Shown in pieces: positions 60,045 through 64,000 of a DNA stretch of 64,000 nt. Position 1 is the first letter of the stretch. Each line of letters opens with the position of its first letter. This DNA comes from Pandoraea anhela. GTDB lineage: Bacteria; Pseudomonadota; Gammaproteobacteria; Burkholderiales; Burkholderiaceae. The notes below the pieces were generated by a model. The model worked only from the letters and a program-made list of their open reading frames with translations. It was not told the origin of the DNA and searched no databases. A program made the translations under genes and the position numbers. The stretch is taken from positions 1 through 64,000 of the forward strand of contig NZ_CABPSB010000014.1 in the NCBI RefSeq assembly GCF_902459655.1, read 5' to 3'.

Positions 60045-62285
60045 ATGCAAACGATTCAGAACGAGAAACCTCGCCGCGCGGCACGGGGCCGCATGTCTGA
60101 CGGTACGAGGGCAGGGCGGTTGTCGCAACGGCGCGTAGCGCGCACGCCCATCGCCGTTGCCATGCTGATGCTGAGCACCGCGGCGGCGCATGCGCAGTCG
60201 GACACGCCGACTACCGCCGCAACGGCCGCAACGGCGGCGACGGCAAGCCCGGGCACGACGGCCGCGTTGCCTGCCGCAAACGTCACCGCGCAGCGCGACG
60301 CGCAGACCGAAGGCTCCGGTGCTTACGGCACTTCGACTACGACCATCGGCAAGACGCCGCAGGCGCTCAAGGACATTCCGAACTCGGTGTCGGTCGTCAC
60401 GCGCGCGCGCATGGACGATCAGGCGATGACGTCGGTGGCCGACGCGCTGCAATTCACCACGGGCATCACGGCGATCAACTACGGCGACGGCACTTACTAC
60501 TTCAACTCGCGCGGCTACAACGTCGGGGTCGAATATGACGGCGTGTCGATTCTGAGCGGTATCCAGTACCAGCCGCAATTCGATCTGTCGATGTACGACC
60601 GCGTGGAGGTTTTCCGGGGCCCGGCAGGTTTGCTCGACGGAACGGGCGAACCGGGCGGCACCGTCAATCTGGTGCGCAAGCGCCCGGGCGACACGTTTGC
60701 GGTGCGCAGCGAAACGACCCTCGGGTCGTGGGCGAATTATCGCCAGATGATCGATGTGACCGGCCCGCTCAACGCGTCCGGCACGCTTCGCGGGCGTGCC
60801 GTGCTTACGGGGGACACCGGCAACAAGTCGATCACGCGCACCAACGAAAGCAACTTCCTTGCTTACGGCGCGCTCGAATTCGATCTCACCTCTCGCACGT
60901 TGCTGTCGCTGTCCGGCGCGTATCAGGTCAATCCGTTGCATGCGTTCGACTACGGTCAGTCGTTGCTGACGAACCGCACGTTCCTGAACGCCCCCAACAA
61001 CTCGAACTTCTCGCCGGACTGGAACTACGCGTGGACATCGATGCAGGAGGTCAACGGCAAGCTGGAGCACCGTTTCGATAACGACATCGTCTCGACGACG
61101 ACCATCAACTATCGTCACGTGCTCTCCAACAGCAAGTACGCCTATCTCGGCCCGGGCATCAACGCGTCGACGCTCACGGCCCGCTATTTCGGCCAGTCGC
61201 AACGCGGCGAGAACAATCTGCTGGGCATCGACTCGCACCTGTCCGGCCCGGTGCAGGCGTTCGGGCGCAAGCACGAATGGCTTGTCGGCATGAACTACCA
61301 GATGACCCAGCAGCGCAGTCTGTCGGGCGGAGAAAACCTCGGCAACTTCAGTATTTTCTCGCCGCCCTCGGTCGAGCCCACCATCCCGTTCGACTCGGGC
61401 AACAAGCTGCAAGCGCAGCAGTTCGGTGTGTACGGGCAGGCGCGCGTTCGCGTGCTGGATCCGCTCACCGTCGTGCTGGGCGGACGTGAGGCGTGGTTCC
61501 AGCAGCAAAGCCGGGATTTGCTGCCGACCGAAGGGCCGTGGAATACCACGGCGCGGGCGAATCACAAGTTCATCCCGTACGGCGGTGTGGTGCTGGCGCT
61601 CACGCCGCAGATCAACGCGTACTTCAACTACTCGAAGATCTTCGCGCCGCAAACCGCTACGACCTTCGACGGTCAGGGCCTGCCGCCGCGCGAAGGGCAG
61701 CAATATGAAGTGGGCCTGAAGGGGGCATTCCTCGACGGTCGCCTCAATGCCACGGTGGCCGCCTTCCGCATGACCGACACGAACCGCGCCGTGGCCGACC
61801 CGTTCCACCCGATCGGCGCCGTGGCGGCGGGATCGGCGCAAAGTCAGGGCTGGGAAGCCGAAGTGACGGGCCAGGTCACGCGCAACTGGAATGTCTACGC
61901 CGGTTACACGCTGCTCAATACGTGTTACAACAGCGATCCGAGCCAGGTCGGGCAGGCGCTCGACGGCGAGGAGCCGCAGCACCTGTTCAAGCTCTACACC
62001 ACGTATCGTTTCGCGGATGGCCTGTTCGGGGGCACGCTCGATGGCCTGCGTGTGGGCGGTGGCGTGCGCATCCAGAGCTCGACGTACCGCACGGCAGGCT
62101 TTGCGCAAGGCGGCTACGCGGTGTGGGATGCCATGCTTGCATATCGTGTGAATCGCCATCTCGAAGCGCAGCTCAATGTGAACAACGTGTTCAACCGCGA
62201 TTACTACGCCCGCGTGCCGTCGACGTTCTACGGCATCTACGGCGAGCGTCGCAACCTCATGCTCACGTTGCGCGCCGACTACTGA
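60045..62285 (+). CDS. TonB-dependent siderophore receptor (FhuA/FoxA-like)
   Basis: The 746-residue protein has a signal peptide (about residues 21-47, ending AHAQ), a plug domain (about 80-210: TPQALKDIPNSVSVVT, VEVFRGPAGLLDGTGEPGG) and a 22-strand barrel to the C-terminus, which ends in the aromatic LRADY. Overall it resembles FoxA/FhuA/FpvA-type receptors of ferric hydroxamates. It lacks an N-terminal signalling (STN) domain, so it does not itself talk to a sigma regulator. ATG at 60045 has AAGGGGAAG upstream; an ATG at 59952 would give a longer leader. It delivers ferric siderophore to FhuD. Confidence 0.92.
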   Translation: MQTIQNEKPRRAARGRMSDGTRAGRLSQRRVARTPIAVAMLMLSTAAAHAQSDTPTTAATAATAATASPGTTAALPAANVTAQRDAQTEGSGAYGTSTTTIGKTPQALKDIPNSVSVVTRARMDDQAMTSVADALQFTTGITAINYGDGTYYFNSRGYNVGVEYDGVSILSGIQYQPQFDLSMYDRVEVFRGPAGLLDGTGEPGGTVNLVRKRPGDTFAVRSETTLGSWANYRQMIDVTGPLNASGTLRGRAVLTGDTGNKSITRTNESNFLAYGALEFDLTSRTLLSLSGAYQVNPLHAFDYGQSLLTNRTFLNAPNNSNFSPDWNYAWTSMQEVNGKLEHRFDNDIVSTTTINYRHVLSNSKYAYLGPGINASTLTARYFGQSQRGENNLLGIDSHLSGPVQAFGRKHEWLVGMNYQMTQQRSLSGGENLGNFSIFSPPSVEPTIPFDSGNKLQAQQFGVYGQARVRVLDPLTVVLGGREAWFQQQSRDLLPTEGPWNTTARANHKFIPYGGVVLALTPQINAYFNYSKIFAPQTATTFDGQGLPPREGQQYEVGLKGAFLDGRLNATVAAFRMTDTNRAVADPFHPIGAVAAGSAQSQGWEAEVTGQVTRNWNVYAGYTLLNTCYNSDPSQVGQALDGEEPQHLFKLYTTYRFADGLFGGTLDGLRVGGGVRIQSSTYRTAGFAQGGYAVWDAMLAYRVNRHLEAQLNVNNVFNRDYYARVPSTFYGIYGERRNLMLTLRADY

Positions 62286-62359
62286 TCGATGGCAAAGGGC
62301 GGCGGGCCGCGCCGGCCGGGCGCCTCAGACCCGAAGCCCGGCCATGCGCCAGCCGATTG

Positions 62360-62396
62360 GACAGCCCCATGCAACAGTGTGTTGCATGGGGCTGTC
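62360..62396. terminator. 17-bp perfect hairpin between receptor and ribA
   Basis: Two exactly complementary 17-base arms (62360-62376 and 62380-62396) enclose a three-base loop. The right arm reads TGTTGCATGGGGCTGTC. The hairpin lies 75 bp after the receptor stop and 94 bp before ribA. No T run follows, so it could end or stabilise the receptor transcript, or be a protein target. It does not match the FMN riboswitch core. Confidence 0.55.
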
Positions 62397-62489
62397 GGCC
62401 GGATTTGGCAAATGGCGGTACACTCCGGGCAAGGCCCACCATTGTCAGGTGGCGCGCGACTCCCAATTTCAGCCGCTTTGAACGTCAAC

Positions 62490-63146
62490 ATGAAGTCCCC
62501 TGGTACTGCCTCTGCCACGCTCAATTGCGACGCTGGCGAATGCGTCGAACTTGTCGCTACCGCAACGCTGCCCACCCGCTACGGCACCTTCACCTCCCAC
62601 GCGTTCCGCGTCAAAGACAGCAATAACGAACATCTCGCGCTGGTGATGGGCGATGTCTCGGATCAAACATCGGGCGCGCCGCCGCTCGTGCGTCTGCACT
62701 CGGAATGCCTGACGGGGGACGTGTTCGGCTCGTATCGCTGCGATTGCGGCGAGCAGCTCGATGCCGGCATGCGCAAGATCGCTGAAGAAGGGCGCGGCGT
62801 AATGCTGTATCTGCGCGGCCACGAAGGCCGTGGCATCGGTCTGAGCAACAAGATCCGGGCGTATTTGCTGCAAGAGCAGGGCCGCGACACGGTCGAGGCC
62901 AACCTCGATCTGGGCTTGCCCGACGACGCCCGCGAATACGACTCCGCGGCCGCTATCCTGCGCATTCTCGGCGTGGGTGCCGTGCGCCTCATGAGCAACA
63001 ATCCGAAGAAGTTCGACACGCTCATCAAGCACGGCATTCCCGTGAGCGAGCGCGTGGCGCTCGACATTCCGATGCGTGAAGAAAACGCGCGGTACATCCG
63101 GACCAAGCAGGTCAAGTTCGGACACTACTTCGAAGAGAACGAGTGA
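62490..63146 (+). CDS. ribA: GTP cyclohydrolase II
   Basis: The 218-residue enzyme opens GTP's imidazole ring in the first step of riboflavin synthesis. The zinc cysteines are in [17 protein letters not shown], and [31 protein letters not shown] and [13 protein letters not shown] are family hallmarks. It is a stand-alone RibA without a RibB domain, at the usual size. ATG at 62490 is used because the GTP-binding domain starts about 20 residues in; upstream in-frame sequence includes the hairpin. It is not part of the siderophore operon. Free flavins may serve iron reduction in some bacteria, but that link is speculative here. Confidence 0.95.
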   Translation: MKSPGTASATLNCDAGECVELVATATLPTRYGTFTSHAFRVKDSNNEHLALVMGDVSDQTSGAPPLVRLHSECLTGDVFGSYRCDCGEQLDAGMRKIAEEGRGVMLYLRGHEGRGIGLSNKIRAYLLQEQGRDTVEANLDLGLPDDAREYDSAAAILRILGVGAVRLMSNNPKKFDTLIKHGIPVSERVALDIPMREENARYIRTKQVKFGHYFEENE

Positions 63147-63150
63147 GGGT

Positions 63151-63182
63151 GGCCGGCCTGTCACGTGCAAACGTGGCCGGCC
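63151..63182 (+). terminator. Hairpin after ribA
   Basis: GGCCGGCC (63151-63158) and GGCCGGCC (63175-63182) pair, with CACGT/ACGTG pairing inside around GCAA. It sits five bases past the ribA stop. There is no T run, so termination is possible but not assured. Confidence 0.45.
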
Positions 63183-63200
63183 CGCAGTGGCCCGCAGTGG
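63181..63200. repeat. Two exact 10-bp tandem copies after ribA
   Basis: CCCGCAGTGG is repeated exactly at 63181-63190 and 63191-63200, with a degenerate third copy. The position after a stop codon and the period echo the other arrays in this window. Confidence 0.55.
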
Positions 63201-63765
63201 CCCGTTGTCGCTGCGCCGGGCGACAACTGATCCGGTTCCGCACGCCATGCGTGAGCGGCGGCGTTCGGTCGCCGGCGCCGGCACGGCGAAGCCCCGGACG
63301 CAGATCGCAAACGTGACGACGCGCATCATGCGCAGTCTTCGCTCAACGGTGCGTTGACCACCGGTAGCCGCGCGCTTATGGCCGCACTCCTCCTGCGCCG
63401 TTCGATCCGGATGCGTGTCGCTGGGCGCATCGGCGCATCGTGCAGCGTTGCCGTCCAGACCCATTCGTACCCATCGCCCCCGAGAGCACTGCGCTGCACG
63501 GCATCCGCCGGCATCCGCATGGTTGCGTCACAGGAGAGCTGTCGGGCGATCGAGAGCCCGGCAATCGCCGCGATGTTCAACCGCTCGACGTCGTGGAAAC
63601 CGAAATGCGGACGCGCCGGGTTCGGCCCTCACAGGGGCGAGTGAGACGTAAGCGCGTGGGGTTTGCGCGTGTTGTTTTCAGGCAAATTCCGAAGATGTTT
63701 GCTATGCAGCATTTATTGCTTGACGCTCCAAATTGGCCTCAGTTACCATCCGCCCTGTCTTCAAT
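63201..63765. other. Non-coding or unrecognised region
   Basis: No reading frame here matches a family I know. Overlapping open frames on both strands (63326-63580 minus, 63354-63644 plus) are short, lack ribosome-binding sites and have Arg/Ser/Pro-rich compositions typical of shadow frames in GC-rich DNA. The stretch 63680-63775 is AT-rich and may hold a promoter (TTGACG near 63719). Confidence 0.4.
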
Positions 63766-64000
63766 TTAAGGGGTTAGTCCGTGAATTCCGATGCCAGTAG
63801 TCCTCGATCTTTGATCGATTGATTGCCTGAGGATCCACAGCTTTCCCTGTGCCGCGTCCTCAAGCAGGATGCGGTGTCTCGCGCCAACCTGACGCTCCTC
63901 CCGAGCGTGCCCGCTCAGGGCGCTCCAGGTTTTTCGGTGTAATTCCCGCAAAAGTTTCCACTGTCGTGCCCGTGAGGGATGTTGTCGTGTTGCGCCCGCG
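63766..64000 (-). CDS. Possible partial open frame at the window edge
   Basis: A minus-strand frame stays open from the right edge to a stop at 63766, giving about 78 visible residues (for example KLLRELHRKTWSALSGHA and EDAAQGKLWILRQSID). It is basic and helix-prone in appearance. I recognise no family, and a random frame of this length is not rare in GC-rich DNA. It is listed only because it reaches the edge. Confidence 0.2.
   Translation of the reverse strand, partial: AGATRQHPSRARQWKLLRELHRKTWSALSGHAREERQVGARHRILLEDAAQGKLWILRQSIDQRSRTTGIGIHGLTP

Noticed and set aside
62360-62396. FMN riboswitch upstream of ribA
   Set aside because: The conserved six-helix junction sequences of the RFN element are not seen; there is only a simple hairpin.
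63326-63644. Opposed short frames of about 84 and 96 codons
   Set aside because: No ribosome-binding sites or family match, mutually overlapping, biased composition.

Overview
The window reads as a high-GC betaproteobacterial chromosome, most likely Burkholderiaceae and probably Pandoraea. That placement is inferred from gene content and codon style, not from a marker gene. About 46 protein genes and one tRNA gene are packed on both strands. There are no rRNAs, no recognisable IS elements, no CRISPR array and no phage genes. Regulators are unusually dense: six LysR, three FadR-type GntR, one MocR, three AraC and one RpiR, most of them beside the genes they probably control.

Layout. 0-15 kb: the 3' end of pntB, a LysR gene, a spacer with DnaA-box-like sites, an MFS carrier, a FAH-family hydratase, two GntR regulators back to back with an enoyl-CoA hydratase / CoA-transferase pair, a GH15 glucoamylase/trehalase-like enzyme, a MocR regulator divergent from a TauE/SafE exporter, a FlxA-like small protein and an MdtD-like drug exporter. 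15-18.7 kb: a minus-strand pqi operon in which PqiA is encoded as two single-domain genes, followed by pqiB and pqiC. 18.8-28.2 kb: a complete selenocysteine formate dehydrogenase island. fdnG carries an in-frame UGA and SECIS, and is followed by fdnH, fdnI, fdhE, selA, selB and the tRNA-Sec gene, so the enzyme and the apparatus that decodes its UGA codon lie together.

28-41 kb: catabolic and regulatory cassettes (M20 peptidase with an MHS symporter, LysE exporter, class II aldolase, an extended-SDR reductase, a Tat-signal cupin, an aldo/keto reductase). 41-53 kb: a secreted GH46 chitosanase beside an RpiR regulator, an aminotransferase with an amino-acid permease, a second LysE exporter, a secreted alpha/beta hydrolase, and a GntR - dicarboxylate/amino-acid symporter - threonine aldolase unit with a palindrome next to the GntR start codon. 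53-62.3 kb: a hydroxamate-type siderophore uptake locus (fhuD-fhuB-PvdE-like ABC exporter-fhuC, then a TonB-dependent receptor). It contains two AraC regulators of the same architecture, each divergent from a transport gene, and each intergenic region has a GACA-N5-TGTC palindrome and a Fur-box-like site. 62.5-63.1 kb: ribA. The last 0.85 kb has no convincing gene.

The signals I would follow first are the shared AraC palindrome, the exporter inside the importer operon, the Sec island, the DnaA-box cluster, and short GC-rich tandem repeats (period 10-12) that recur downstream of stop codons.
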